Below, in pieces: positions 51,047 through 59,829 of a stretch of 64,000 nt of DNA. The notes under the pieces were generated by a model. The model ran no database searches and was not told where the DNA came from. It saw only the letters and a list, made by a program, of their open reading frames with translations. The stretch comes from Ardenticatenaceae bacterium. GTDB lineage: Bacteria > Chloroflexota > Anaerolineae > Promineifilales > Promineifilaceae. A program made the position numbers and the translations under genes. Location of the stretch: positions 496,001-560,000 of the forward strand of contig JACKBX010000003.1 in assembly GCA_020634375.1 (NCBI GenBank), given 5' to 3'. The stretch's first letter is position 1; each line of letters starts with the position of its first letter.

Positions 51047-52399
51047 TCAGACAGATTGTGAAAAGATTCGTGTTTCCGGTTTGTTTTGCCGCAGGCGCAT
51101 GTCCAGGGCCATGGCAGCGTTACGCAGGAACGGCCGTCCCGCTTCCGTCAGCTTCATTTCCTGTCCGGCAAACGTCACCAGGCCATCCTCCAGCAGCGGG
51201 GTCAGGAATTGGCGCACATCCGCCACCTGTTCCTCATCACGCAGTTGCACCCGCAGTTGTGTCATAAATTGCAAAATTTGCTCACGGTAGAGCTGGTCGT
51301 CATTGGTCAACAAATGACCGCGATGCGTCGGAAGTTGGTCGGCCAACACCGCATCTTTGTACTCGTTCAGGCTCTTCGCATTTTGGTGAAAGCAAGTTGG
51401 CGCTTCGGAAATAGAGCTAACGCCCAGCCCCAGCAGCACATCGGTACGCTGGTCTGTGTAGCCCATAAAATTGCGATGCAGACGATCTTCGGCAAATGCC
51501 TGTGTCAGCGAATCCTCAGGCAAGGCAAAATGATCTAGCCCCATCTCCACATAACCGGCTTCTAAGAAAATATCCCGCGCCACTTCGTACAACGCCCGTT
51601 TATCGCCGCCTTTTGGCAAATCATCTTCCGTAAAGAGACGGTGCGCCTTCTTCACCCAGGGCACAAAAGCGAAGCTGTACAGGGCAATGCGATCCGGACG
51701 CAAATCAACCGTAATCTCGGCGGCGCGGCGCATTTTCTCCAAATTTTGTCCCGGCAAGCCGTAAATCAGATCATAATTGACCGACTCAAAACCCAGTTCG
51801 CGTGCCGTTTCTGTAAGCTTGCGTGTCATTTCCACCGGCTGAATACGGTTGATCAACCGCTGTACTTCTGGGTCATAATCTTGCACGCCCATGCTAATAC
51901 GCTGGAAACCCAATTCGCGCAGCACTTCGAGTTGTTCACGTGTCGTAACACGAGGGCCAACCTCAATGGAGCCTTCAAAATCACCAGGGTTAATGGTCAT
52001 GCTGTCCATGATGGGCAGCAACAACTGATGCAAATTCTCAGCAGAGTAAAATGTGGGCGTGCCGCCACCGAGGTGAATTTGCTTCACCGGGGCAGTGCGA
52101 AGCTGGGGCAAAGTCGCCAGGTACAACGCCCATTCTTTGTGAATGGCTTCGGTGTAAGTTAGTTCGTTGCCATGATTGTGGGTGATGAAGGTATTGCAGC
52201 CACAAAAGGTACACAGCGTTTCGCAGAAGGGGATGTGAATATACAATGACCACGTGGCCTGTGGCGCGGCAAATGCCTGCTTCAAAGCATTCAGCCATTG
52301 GTCGGTCGTGGGGTCGTCGCTCCAGTAGGGTACAGTGGGGTAACTTGTGTACCGGGGCGCAGGAATATCATATTTGGCGAGTAATTCTGTTCGATTCAT
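51047..52399 (-). CDS. hemN: Oxygen-independent coproporphyrinogen III dehydrogenase
   Basis: A 450-residue radical SAM enzyme converting coproporphyrinogen III to protoporphyrinogen IX without oxygen. The cluster motif is CETLCTFCGC, i.e. CX3CX2CXC, as in true HemN rather than the shorter HemW. Other motifs: YTSYPTVPYW at the N-terminus, IHLGGGTPTFYS, ISMGVQDYDPEVQRLINR, VNYDLIYGLPGQ, and MGLDHFALPEDSL. No hemF is nearby, so this step looks adapted to low oxygen. Confidence 0.95.
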   Translation of the reverse strand: MNRTELLAKYDIPAPRYTSYPTVPYWSDDPTTDQWLNALKQAFAAPQATWSLYIHIPFCETLCTFCGCNTFITHNHGNELTYTEAIHKEWALYLATLPQLRTAPVKQIHLGGGTPTFYSAENLHQLLLPIMDSMTINPGDFEGSIEVGPRVTTREQLEVLRELGFQRISMGVQDYDPEVQRLINRIQPVEMTRKLTETARELGFESVNYDLIYGLPGQNLEKMRRAAEITVDLRPDRIALYSFAFVPWVKKAHRLFTEDDLPKGGDKRALYEVARDIFLEAGYVEMGLDHFALPEDSLTQAFAEDRLHRNFMGYTDQRTDVLLGLGVSSISEAPTCFHQNAKSLNEYKDAVLADQLPTHRGHLLTNDDQLYREQILQFMTQLRVQLRDEEQVADVRQFLTPLLEDGLVTFAGQEMKLTEAGRPFLRNAAMALDMRLRQNKPETRIFSQSV

Positions 52400-52435
52400 A
52401 AGATTGAAGTTTTTCGGGCGAAGCGTCGCGCAGCA

Positions 52436-52512
52436 ACATTAACGATTGACGATTGGTCATCCACCGTTTACTGAATACTGTTCACTGATTACTGTTCACT
52501 GATTACTGTTTT
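52436..52512. repeat. Heptad arrays, ACGATTG and ACTGATT/ACTGTTC types
   Basis: TTAACGA, TTGACGA, TTGGTCA, then TTTACTG, AATACTG, TTCACTG, ATTACTG, TTCACTG, ATTACTG, TTTTC. The hemH stop (52496-52498) and its last residues (ENSNQ) are within it. Confidence 0.88.
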
Positions 52513-53506
52513 CTATCCAGCCCTGGCAATTTTCTGCGGCGAGTGCGGCGAAGAGGTTGACGTGGGCAGACGAGTCATTAAGGGCGGGAATGTAATGAAA
52601 TTCTTTGCCGCCAGCTTCTGTGAAGTAGTAGCGGTTTTCAACGTTGATTTCTTCCAGGGTTTCCAGGCAGTCGGCGGCAAAGCCGGGGCAAAGGATGTCT
52701 ACTCGCTTTGTGCCATTAGCGCCCAGCCCCTTTAGGGTTTCGTCGGTGTAGGGTTGCAGCCAGGGTTCGGGGCCAAAGCGGGATTGGAAGGTTAACTGCC
52801 AACGGCCGTTGCCAATGCCCAATTCAGCAGAAAGACATTCTGTTGTCTCTTTGCACTGCTGCTCATAAGGGTCCCCCTTGCGCGTGTAGCGGGCGGGCAC
52901 GCCATGCATGGAGTAGATCAGTTTGCCATCCTCCCCCGGCTCGCCATGCTCCGCCCAATGCGCACGAATGGAATCGGCCACCGCCTGCCCGTACAGCGGA
53001 TGACGATAATACTCATGCACCATGCGGATTTCTGGCAGCCATTCCCAGCTTTTGAGCACGTCAAACACCTCATCAAAAATGGTGCCGACAGTGGTGACAG
53101 AATACTGCGGGTACATGGGCAGCAGCAATACGCGGCGCACATCGGCATCACGCAGTTCTTCCAGCCCCATGCGGATGGAAGGCTGACCATAGCGCATCGC
53201 CAGCACCACTTTCACCGGCTGCTGCCATGTGCTATCTAGTTGCGCTTGTAATTTTTGGGCCAGATTTTGCGAATAAACAAAGAGGGGTGAGCCTTTATCT
53301 GTCCAGATGGCAGCGTAGGCGGCTGCCGATTTCTTAGGGCGCACATTGAGGATGATGCCGTATAAAATGGGGTACCACAGCCAACGAGGATAATCGATTA
53401 CTCGTTTATCAGAGAGAAATTCACGCAGATACGGCCGTAATGCCTGTTTCGTCGGCGCTTGCGGTGTACCCAAATTTACTAGCAAAATACCAATTGGATT
53501 GCTCAT
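52496..53506 (-). CDS. hemH: Ferrochelatase
   Basis: A 336-residue enzyme inserting iron into protoporphyrin IX. The start is MSNPIGILLVNLGTP with GAGG four bases upstream. Motifs: LVNLGTPQAPTKQALRPYLREFLSD, AMRYGQPSIRMGLEEL, LLLPMYPQYSVTTVGT, the metal-site histidine in IYSMHGVPARYTRKGDPY, FQSRFGPEPWLQPYTDET, and the acidic CPGFAADCLETLEEI. Completes protohaem in this cluster. The last residues come from a repeat. Confidence 0.95.
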   Translation of the reverse strand: MSNPIGILLVNLGTPQAPTKQALRPYLREFLSDKRVIDYPRWLWYPILYGIILNVRPKKSAAAYAAIWTDKGSPLFVYSQNLAQKLQAQLDSTWQQPVKVVLAMRYGQPSIRMGLEELRDADVRRVLLLPMYPQYSVTTVGTIFDEVFDVLKSWEWLPEIRMVHEYYRHPLYGQAVADSIRAHWAEHGEPGEDGKLIYSMHGVPARYTRKGDPYEQQCKETTECLSAELGIGNGRWQLTFQSRFGPEPWLQPYTDETLKGLGANGTKRVDILCPGFAADCLETLEEINVENRYYFTEAGGKEFHYIPALNDSSAHVNLFAALAAENCQGWIENSNQ

Positions 53507-53525
53507 TTCGCCTCGGTAATAAAAG

Positions 53526-54857
53526 TTAATCAGTGGCAGCAACGGCCGTATTCCCAGTTGCAATCAGTTCACTTTCCTGCGCAGCCTGAGATGCCGTCAT
53601 ATCCAGCTTGTCAATGACAATGAAAGCTCCCACCAGAAGCACCGCCTCCAACATAAAAGCTGTACCATAAGCAACGAGGTGGTTGTTATTGGTTAGCGCT
53701 TGCATCCCATCTACCAACGCTCCTCCAATCATGCTTGCTAAAGCGCGTCCCAATTGATGCCCCACGCCCCACACACCTACCATCAAACCGGCCCGCTTGA
53801 GAGTGGTAAATTCCACCGTATAGGCCAACAAGCTGGCAGCGGACAGACCGGTTCCCAAGCCCAGCCCAACCACAAAAAGACGTAACAGATTCGCATTTTG
53901 CAAAGCGCCAGCCAAAACAATGCCGGGGAATAACAAAATCACAACCCCTAAACCAATTCGGAAAACACGCTGTAATCCCAACAGCTTGAGTAAAAATATG
54001 CCTGCCAGCAAAATGGAAAGCAGTGTGCCCAATCCCCAAAACATGGTCAACTGCGTTGTTTGCCCCACATCCAGGCCAAAGACGAGGCCGCCGTATGGCT
54101 CCAACAGCACATCTTGCATTTGTGTGCCCAAGAGGGTCAGCGTGACAATGAAAAAGAAGAGGCGCACCATGGGATCATTCCACAAAACAGTGCGGAACGT
54201 TTCGCCAAAGCTGGCACTTTGCGCTTCCTGAGTTGCTTTGCGCACGGCTTCTGTGCGCGGCTCTTGCCGAATGGCCGCAAGAATTGAAAGGACTGCCGCC
54301 AACACGCCTACTGTGACAACAACGGCCGTTAACCGTTCCGCGCTATATGGCTGCAATGCCTTACCGACAATGCCCGCGCCAGCAATCAATCCCACCATTT
54401 TCACCACTTCATACAAGTTAGCAGCTCGTGCACGGGGTGCTCCTGGCGCAAACTTATCGGCCAATAGGGCCTGGAAGGTATTGTTTGCCAGGTTTTTGCC
54501 AACGCCATACACAACAAGCGCCACCAGCGTAGCCAATGCGCCTATGCTGACCAAACTGGTAGTATTGAGCACCAACACCACCGACATTGCTGCTCCCAAT
54601 CCCGACAAGATTGCCCCGATAACAATGTATGGCTCCCGGCGCAGACCGGATAACGGCCGTGTATCAGACAAATGGCCCAACCAAATGCGAATTGGCGCAA
54701 CCAACAACGGCACAGCCAAAAAGAGACCGGCCAACGTTTCGGGCAGCCCTAGTTCAACCACCATCACACGATTGATCACACTGCCCGCCAAAATACTAAT
54801 CAACGTCAGACTCAAAGGCGCTCCGCCCAAACGAATCAAGTTAAATGCATTTTTCAT
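53526..54857 (-). CDS. PucC-family (BCD) MFS carrier
   Basis: A 443-residue membrane protein with 12 hydrophobic helices. Family-specific stretches: LPETLAGLFLAVPLLVAPIRIWLGHLSDTRPL, REPYIVIGAIL, and above all TQMQDVLLEPYGGLVFGLDVGQTTQLTMFWGLG, the hallmark of PucC/LhaA/Bch2 proteins, which help assemble light-harvesting complexes in phototrophs. No bacteriochlorophyll or reaction-centre gene is seen here. Encoded between the MerR-like regulator and hemH on the same strand, it may move a tetrapyrrole (inference). Start ATG is preceded by GGGAGAGAAGCAAAAAG. Confidence 0.88.
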   Translation of the reverse strand: MKNAFNLIRLGGAPLSLTLISILAGSVINRVMVVELGLPETLAGLFLAVPLLVAPIRIWLGHLSDTRPLSGLRREPYIVIGAILSGLGAAMSVVLVLNTTSLVSIGALATLVALVVYGVGKNLANNTFQALLADKFAPGAPRARAANLYEVVKMVGLIAGAGIVGKALQPYSAERLTAVVVTVGVLAAVLSILAAIRQEPRTEAVRKATQEAQSASFGETFRTVLWNDPMVRLFFFIVTLTLLGTQMQDVLLEPYGGLVFGLDVGQTTQLTMFWGLGTLLSILLAGIFLLKLLGLQRVFRIGLGVVILLFPGIVLAGALQNANLLRLFVVGLGLGTGLSAASLLAYTVEFTTLKRAGLMVGVWGVGHQLGRALASMIGGALVDGMQALTNNNHLVAYGTAFMLEAVLLVGAFIVIDKLDMTASQAAQESELIATGNTAVAATD

Positions 54858-54927
54858 CTTTTTGCTTCTCTCCCTTGTTCATTTCATTTGCAAAAAACAA
54901 AAGACCGCTTAACGCGATCTATCTGTC

Positions 54928-55578
54928 TTACGATTCGCTGTCCCCCGCAATAAACCCCGTGTCAAAAACTTCGGCAATTGCCAAATGCACAGCATTCAAA
55001 AGCTGATTAATGCGTCGCATTAAACGTAAATTATCGTGTGTGCGCACACGCACGGTATCTGGCAACTGCAAGGCCACTTCAATCAGTTCGTCCCGAAAAT
55101 ACATGGAAGCGGCAAGCGCATCAGACAGAGACATGCCAATAGCGCGGTTGATACGGCCGTACTCCTGCCCAATACTTCGCGCCTCCTGCAACAAGTCTCC
55201 ATTTGCCTCTTCAGAGGAAATGTATTGCAGCGTCAGCCCCATTAAGCGACGCCCTAACTGCCGATGCATTTCACGGTGGGCATCGTCCATTGTTTCCATC
55301 CAAGGCTGGTTATACTGTGCAGCCAATCCCTGCCGTGTACGTGTTAGCGCCTGCTCTGCCCACACCTGTGCCATCGGCAGCGTTGGTTGCGCTCGCCGCT
55401 GCTCCTGCAAAAAGCGTTCTACGTCAGCTTCCGAGAAGCGCCGATGCCCTCCAGGCGTCAGCATATAAGGAAGCACGCCTTTATCTGCCCAACGCCGTAA
55501 TGTCGCTGGATGAACTGCCAAATGCGCCGCCGCATCTTTAAGGGAAAGCCAGTTTTCGGTACTCAGTTCGTTTGCCAT
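54928..55578 (-). CDS. MerR-type HTH regulator with helical C-domain
   Basis: A 216-residue DNA-binding protein. I start at MANELSTENW; a GTG 12 bases upstream is possible. Residues 8-60 form a MerR-like winged helix (LSLKDAAAHLAVHPATLRRWADKG, then TPGGHRRFSEADVERFL), as in the CarH/LitR and BldC groups. The remainder (about 75-215) is all-helical with no cobalamin-binding DxHxxG motif; it recalls globin-like or RsbR N-terminal sensor domains but I cannot assign it. It heads the minus-strand block with the PucC-like carrier and hem genes and probably regulates them. Its own upstream region carries phased repeats and dyads. Confidence 0.8.
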   Translation of the reverse strand: MANELSTENWLSLKDAAAHLAVHPATLRRWADKGVLPYMLTPGGHRRFSEADVERFLQEQRRAQPTLPMAQVWAEQALTRTRQGLAAQYNQPWMETMDDAHREMHRQLGRRLMGLTLQYISSEEANGDLLQEARSIGQEYGRINRAIGMSLSDALAASMYFRDELIEVALQLPDTVRVRTHDNLRLMRRINQLLNAVHLAIAEVFDTGFIAGDSES

Positions 55579-55643
55579 TGCCCACTTCACAAAAAGTGAC
55601 AGTCACCTTGCAGGTGGCTGCCACGCAATAAATACTGCTTGTA

Positions 55644-55684
55644 ATTCTATACAAATCTATACAATCTTGAATAATTCTATATAT
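55644..55684. promoter_or_regulatory. Helically phased CTATACAA repeats
   Basis: CTATACAA at 55647 and 55657 and a weaker CTATATAT at 55677: spacings of 10 and 20 bases, so on one face of the helix. They lie 65-105 bases upstream of the MerR-like gene and resemble the ordered operator repeats used by CarH-type regulators. Confidence 0.5.
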
Positions 55685-55720
55685 TCTTTCACAAAAAACA
55701 AGGGGGGTAAAGAAGGGAAT

Positions 55721-55748
55721 GACATATGTCACATGGGATCATGTGACA
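55721..55748. promoter_or_regulatory. Overlapping dyads GACATATGTC and TGTCACATG
   Basis: A perfect 10-base palindrome GACATATGTC (55721-55730) overlaps a 9-bp inverted repeat TGTCACATG-GGAT-CATGTGACA (55727-55748). It lies between the MerR-like regulator and the NicO-fusion gene and could control the regulator's promoter; no T run follows the inverted repeat on either strand. Confidence 0.5.
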
Positions 55749-55803
55749 AAACGCAGAATGGATGAAGAAAACAAAAACGATGAGTTGTTTTCTATTCTTT
55801 TGT

Positions 55804-58455
55804 TTATCGACTATTGAGCCACGCGGGTTGACTGCCGGGGCTGATCAATTCACGGGATTCGCTTGTATCGATGTTCAGCAGCCACACGGAGGGCTTGGCT
55901 AGGGGTTCGTCGAGGTTGTAACGATGGTAGAGCAGGTAACGGCCGTCACTCGACCACCTCAAATTTTGATGCAGCGTATTCGCGGCATCGGTCAATTGGC
56001 GGGCGCTGCCACCATCGGCATTCATCACCCACACCTGATTTCCCCGCTCTGGCACACCATCGGTAAAAATGCGGCGCACAAACACCACCTGCTCCCCATC
56101 TGCCGACCACGTAGGCCAGCTATCGCTGACATCATCGCGCCCGCTAATGTCATCAAGCTGCGCGGCAGCCACATCAAAACGCAGCAAGTGCGTGAGCGCC
56201 TGCTGCCCTTCGCGCAGGGTAGCCTTATCCACATCGGTCAGCAACAATGATGCACCATCAGGCTGCCAAACCACGCTCATGCTGGTCATGGTTACAAAAT
56301 CATGGCTACGGCCGTCCGCCAGATTATAAAGCTGGATGCGCGTGGGCATACCCGGCGAAATGTAGCTCAACCATTGGCCGTCCGGAGACCAAGCCGGACT
56401 AAAACCCGGCAAAGTGGTATCTTGAAAGACCGGGGCCGTCTCGCCGCTGTCCAAATCCAGCCACCAAAGGGTGGTGGTCGCGGCCACATTTTCTGGAGAA
56501 ATATCCAGTTGTTCGTAAACGATGCGCGAGCCATCGGGGGCGAAGGTGGCGTTGCGGCAAGCGGCGTTGGGACATTCCAGAAGGAGGTGGGGTGAGGTAC
56601 GGCCGTTCCACAGCCACAAATCACTCCCCCGATCCGCACGCAGCGCCGCATAAACCACCGTCTGCCCATCCGGCGAGATCGTGTAATTCCAAATGCCAAA
56701 GGGGGTTTGCGTCACCGGGGTTGGCTCGCCGCCGCTGGTCGGGATAGTGTAAAGTTGGTACATACCCTGCTCATTCAAAACCACGTACAACACACGGGCA
56801 GAATCCAGAGAAAAGGCAGCAGCAGGCTTATTTTCTTTTGCAGCCAATTGTTTGAAAGGAATCACAGCCTCTGCCGCACCCGACTGCGCCAAAAAACCGA
56901 CCCCACTAGCCGCTTGCCAGGTCAACGCCAGACCCAATCCCAGCACAATAAACGCACTAGCAACGGAAATGGCCGGGGCAATGCGCTCAACCTGGTTAAA
57001 GCGAGCCAACAGGCGGCGGCTCTGCACCATCGCCAGCCCAATAGCAATGAGGATGGCCGCCAGCCCCAAACTAAAAGTGACGATGAGGGAAAGGCCAAGC
57101 AGGATGCGGTTGAGTGCTACCGCCACCAATAAAATGGCAATGGCATCCGGGCAAGGCACAAGCCCGCCGCTAATGCCCAGGCCAATCAACGCTCGCCAGC
57201 GCACCATACCGGGGCCACTCTCTGCCGCCAACACGCCATCATATACGCGCACGGGGATGTCCGCACCCACAGTGATACGCTGGCGTTGGTTGTTGGTTGT
57301 TAGTTGCTGGTTACTGGTTACTGGCAACTGATTACTGCTTACTGATAACTGTTTACTGGCTTCCGCCACTGCGGCCGCTTTCTCACGCGTGCGTTTTTGT
57401 TGCACACCGCGCCAGCCGCGCCAACGCTGTAGCAGCAAAAACAGCCCCATGCCAATAATTAGCAGCCCGGAAAGGATTTCGAGAATGGGGAAGAGATCAG
57501 TGGGAACGAGGAAGCGCGAAGCGGCCAGGGTGAGCAGGCCAATGGCGAGGACAGAGCCGGTGTGGGTGAGGGTGACGATGCCGCCTAATGCAGCAGCGTG
57601 TTTGGGTGTGCCGCGCGAGCCAACCAAATAGGCGGCAACTAATGCCTTGCCATGTCCAGGGGTGAGGCCGTGCATCGCCCCCAAAACCAGGGCGATGCCC
57701 AGAGCGGCCAGTAAAAATCCTGGTGTCAGTGTCTCGGCGCGGACGAGGTTGGTGAGACGGGCATAGGGGCGTGTGTCTTCTGGCGGAGCCGGAGCAGATG
57801 TTGGCGGAACGCTCGTTGTGGTTTGTACGGCCGTTACCACCTCCCCTCCGCTGCTTGCCACCAACCCTGGCGTGCCACTATCCCAATAGGTGAGCGGGGC
57901 GGGGTCTGCACCGGGCAGTGTGAGGGTGAAGGTAAGACGGCCGTTTTCCTGCTGCGGCCGTTGAAATGAGACACCCTCTTCGCCAATTAAATAAAACCAG
58001 TTGATACTCAAGCTCTCGGCGTAAGCATTGTAAAGGGCAAATTCGCCCCCGATAGACAGGTCAAATGAGGCGGTCAGATTGGCGGTGATGCGCTCATCGC
58101 CGAGTTCAAAGGGGGTGAGCGCGGTGGGGAAGGAAACGGCCGTAATCACCCAATCGAACGCCGTGCCCGTCCACGAACTCTGCCAATCAGCAACCAATGG
58201 GGTTAGCCAGGCTTGCGCTTCTGCTTCACTGATGGTGTCATCGCCATCCGTATCTGCCTCATACCAGGTAGAGGCAGCCAACAGCGGCCCCGGCGAAAGC
58301 GTGTAGTCCAGTGTCACGCCATCGGGCCGCAAGTGCAGCGCATACGTTTGTGTGTACATATCGGCCGGGTGCGCGTTTGCGGGCTGCGCCCCCCACGAAA
58401 ACAACAATCCGAGCAGCAGCAAGGCAGCCAGTCGTCTGAGCCATTGATTACGCAT
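55804..58455 (-). CDS. EF-hand, NicO-type transporter and beta-propeller fusion
   Basis: An 883-residue exported/membrane protein. A signal peptide (1-28) ends ANAHP. Residues 30-195 are a beta-rich extracellular domain with a perfect EF-hand loop, DTDGDDTISEAE (68-79). Residues 240-545 hold six to seven membrane helices of the NicO/RcnA/UreH nickel-cobalt family, with MHGLTPGHGKAL (261-272) and the second-half GGLVPCPDAIAILLVA. Residues 560-880 form a TolB/WD40-like beta-propeller (SPDGQTVVYAALR, APDGSRIVYEQ, SPDGQWLSY, SADGEQVVFV, SSDGRYLLYHR). The cytoplasmic loop between helix sets contains a repeat-derived insert (about 368-391; QLSVSSNQLPVTSNQ). I know no characterised protein with this order. 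The metal is unknown. Confidence 0.82.
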   Translation of the reverse strand: MRNQWLRRLAALLLLGLLFSWGAQPANAHPADMYTQTYALHLRPDGVTLDYTLSPGPLLAASTWYEADTDGDDTISEAEAQAWLTPLVADWQSSWTGTAFDWVITAVSFPTALTPFELGDERITANLTASFDLSIGGEFALYNAYAESLSINWFYLIGEEGVSFQRPQQENGRLTFTLTLPGADPAPLTYWDSGTPGLVASSGGEVVTAVQTTTSVPPTSAPAPPEDTRPYARLTNLVRAETLTPGFLLAALGIALVLGAMHGLTPGHGKALVAAYLVGSRGTPKHAAALGGIVTLTHTGSVLAIGLLTLAASRFLVPTDLFPILEILSGLLIIGMGLFLLLQRWRGWRGVQQKRTREKAAAVAEASKQLSVSSNQLPVTSNQQLTTNNQRQRITVGADIPVRVYDGVLAAESGPGMVRWRALIGLGISGGLVPCPDAIAILLVAVALNRILLGLSLIVTFSLGLAAILIAIGLAMVQSRRLLARFNQVERIAPAISVASAFIVLGLGLALTWQAASGVGFLAQSGAAEAVIPFKQLAAKENKPAAAFSLDSARVLYVVLNEQGMYQLYTIPTSGGEPTPVTQTPFGIWNYTISPDGQTVVYAALRADRGSDLWLWNGRTSPHLLLECPNAACRNATFAPDGSRIVYEQLDISPENVAATTTLWWLDLDSGETAPVFQDTTLPGFSPAWSPDGQWLSYISPGMPTRIQLYNLADGRSHDFVTMTSMSVVWQPDGASLLLTDVDKATLREGQQALTHLLRFDVAAAQLDDISGRDDVSDSWPTWSADGEQVVFVRRIFTDGVPERGNQVWVMNADGGSARQLTDAANTLHQNLRWSSDGRYLLYHRYNLDEPLAKPSVWLLNIDTSESRELISPGSQPAWLNSR
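57281..57360. repeat. Heptad array inside a coding region
   Basis: Eleven heptads in frame: TGGCGTT, GGTTGTT, GGTTGTT, AGTTGCT, GGTTACT, GGTTACT, GGCAACT, GATTACT, GCTTACT, GATAACT, GTTTACT. Eighty bases without a stop in the sense frame, giving the Ser-Asn-Gln-rich loop of the NicO fusion. Confidence 0.9.
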
Positions 58456-58631
58456 GAAGCGAATTGTAGCGAACTTTCAATCAATCAGCATTCCGGCTCA
58501 TCAAGCGATCAGCTAATCTACCGGAAATAGAATCATCTAATGGAATTTATCACGCCGTTGCTATGTCGGGACATCGCAGATAGATGTATACTTGAAGCGG
58601 GGGAACAGAGCGAATGCAAGGGGTAATGACA

Positions 58632-59735
58632 ATGAGCAAAATCAAAAAAATTGCAATCAGTACAGGTGGTGGCGATGCGCCAGGATTGAACGCAGTCATT
58701 CGAGCGATTGTACTCTCGGCATTGAATCGGGGCTGGGAGTGTGTGGGGATTCGGGACGGCTATAATGGGCTGTTGGAACCAGAGGCATTTCCGCAAGGAG
58801 GCTTGATTCCACTTACACGAGAGTCCGTGCGCGGCATTACACATTTGGGCGGGACGATTTTGGGCACGACCAATCGCGGCAACCCGATGCACTATCCTGT
58901 ACAAGGAGAAGATGGGCAGTGGCATGAGGTTGACCGCTGTGCTGAATTAGTAAATATGATTCATGCGCATGACATTGATGCACTCGTTGCCATTGGTGGG
59001 GATGGCTCGTTAGCCATTGCACATCATTTGCACCGGCAAGGGCTGCGCGTGGTGGGTGTGCCCAAGACGATTGACAATGACCTGGACGGTACGGTGATTA
59101 CGTTTGGGTTTGACACGGCCGTTTCCTTCGCCACCGAATGCATGGATCGCCTACACGCCACCGCTGAGGCACACCGCCGCGTGATGGTTGTGGAAGTGAT
59201 GGGGCGCTACGCCGGGTGGATTGCGCTAAATTCCGGGGCGTCATCTACTGCTGACGTCATCCTCATCCCCGAAATCCCCTATGACATTAACGTCGTGGCC
59301 GAGAAAGTGATAGAGCGTGAACGGAACGGCCGTTCCTTCACAATGGTCATGGTCGCCGAGGGAGCCAAACCAGTTGGCGGCGAACTCACCGTACAAGAAC
59401 ACATCGTCGGCGCAGCCGAACGGCTGGGCGGCGTGGGCCAAAAAGTGGCCGCCGCCCTGGAAACACTAACTGGTAAACAAACCCGTGTCGTTGTGCTCGG
59501 TCATTTACTGCGCGGCGGCACGCCCACCACCTTTGACCGACTGCTCTCTTTGCGCTTTGGCGCAGCGGCCGTGCGTGCATTAGACGAAGGTCAAAACGGC
59601 GTCATGGTCGCACTGGATCCGCCCACCGTGCGCTACGTGCCCCTGGAACAAGCTACCAGCCGCATGAAAGTTGTTCCGTTAAACTGCGACACTATCCTCA
59701 CCGCCCGCGATTTGGGCATTTGCTTCGGCGACTAA
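58632..59735 (+). CDS. pfkA: 6-phosphofructokinase
   Basis: A 367-residue phosphofructokinase. I start at MSKIKKIAISTGGGDAPGLN, with AAGGGG eight bases upstream; two earlier in-frame ATGs exist. Motifs: GGGDAPGLNAVIRAIV, LGTTNRGNP, ALVAIGGDGSLAIAHHL, the catalytic PKTIDNDLDGT, EVMGRYAGWIALNSG, and RVVVLGHLLRGGTPTTFDR. The phosphoryl-donor position in GGDGS is Gly, as in ATP enzymes, while the Lys of PKTIDND is found in the PPi/group III branch. This combination marks the group III ATP-type enzymes of Actinobacteria and Chloroflexi. Followed by a ROK kinase gene, suggesting joint sugar phosphorylation. Confidence 0.92.
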   Translation: MSKIKKIAISTGGGDAPGLNAVIRAIVLSALNRGWECVGIRDGYNGLLEPEAFPQGGLIPLTRESVRGITHLGGTILGTTNRGNPMHYPVQGEDGQWHEVDRCAELVNMIHAHDIDALVAIGGDGSLAIAHHLHRQGLRVVGVPKTIDNDLDGTVITFGFDTAVSFATECMDRLHATAEAHRRVMVVEVMGRYAGWIALNSGASSTADVILIPEIPYDINVVAEKVIERERNGRSFTMVMVAEGAKPVGGELTVQEHIVGAAERLGGVGQKVAAALETLTGKQTRVVVLGHLLRGGTPTTFDRLLSLRFGAAAVRALDEGQNGVMVALDPPTVRYVPLEQATSRMKVVPLNCDTILTARDLGICFGD

Positions 59736-59752
59736 AAAAGAGGCAAGAGACA

Positions 59753-59811
59753 GGTGTGCAAATGGCAAGTTTGCAATCACTTGCCACTTGCACACTTGCT
59801 TATTTTCATAC
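59753..59811. repeat. GTGTGCAAATGGCAAGT hairpin repeat
   Basis: The left arm GTGTGCAAATGGCAAGT and right arm ACTTGCCACTTGCACAC are nearly complementary, with an ACTTGC repeat word as at 3267 and 18757. Between pfkA and the ROK kinase. Confidence 0.75.
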
Positions 59812-59829
59812 GGCAAGGAGGCCTACTTT

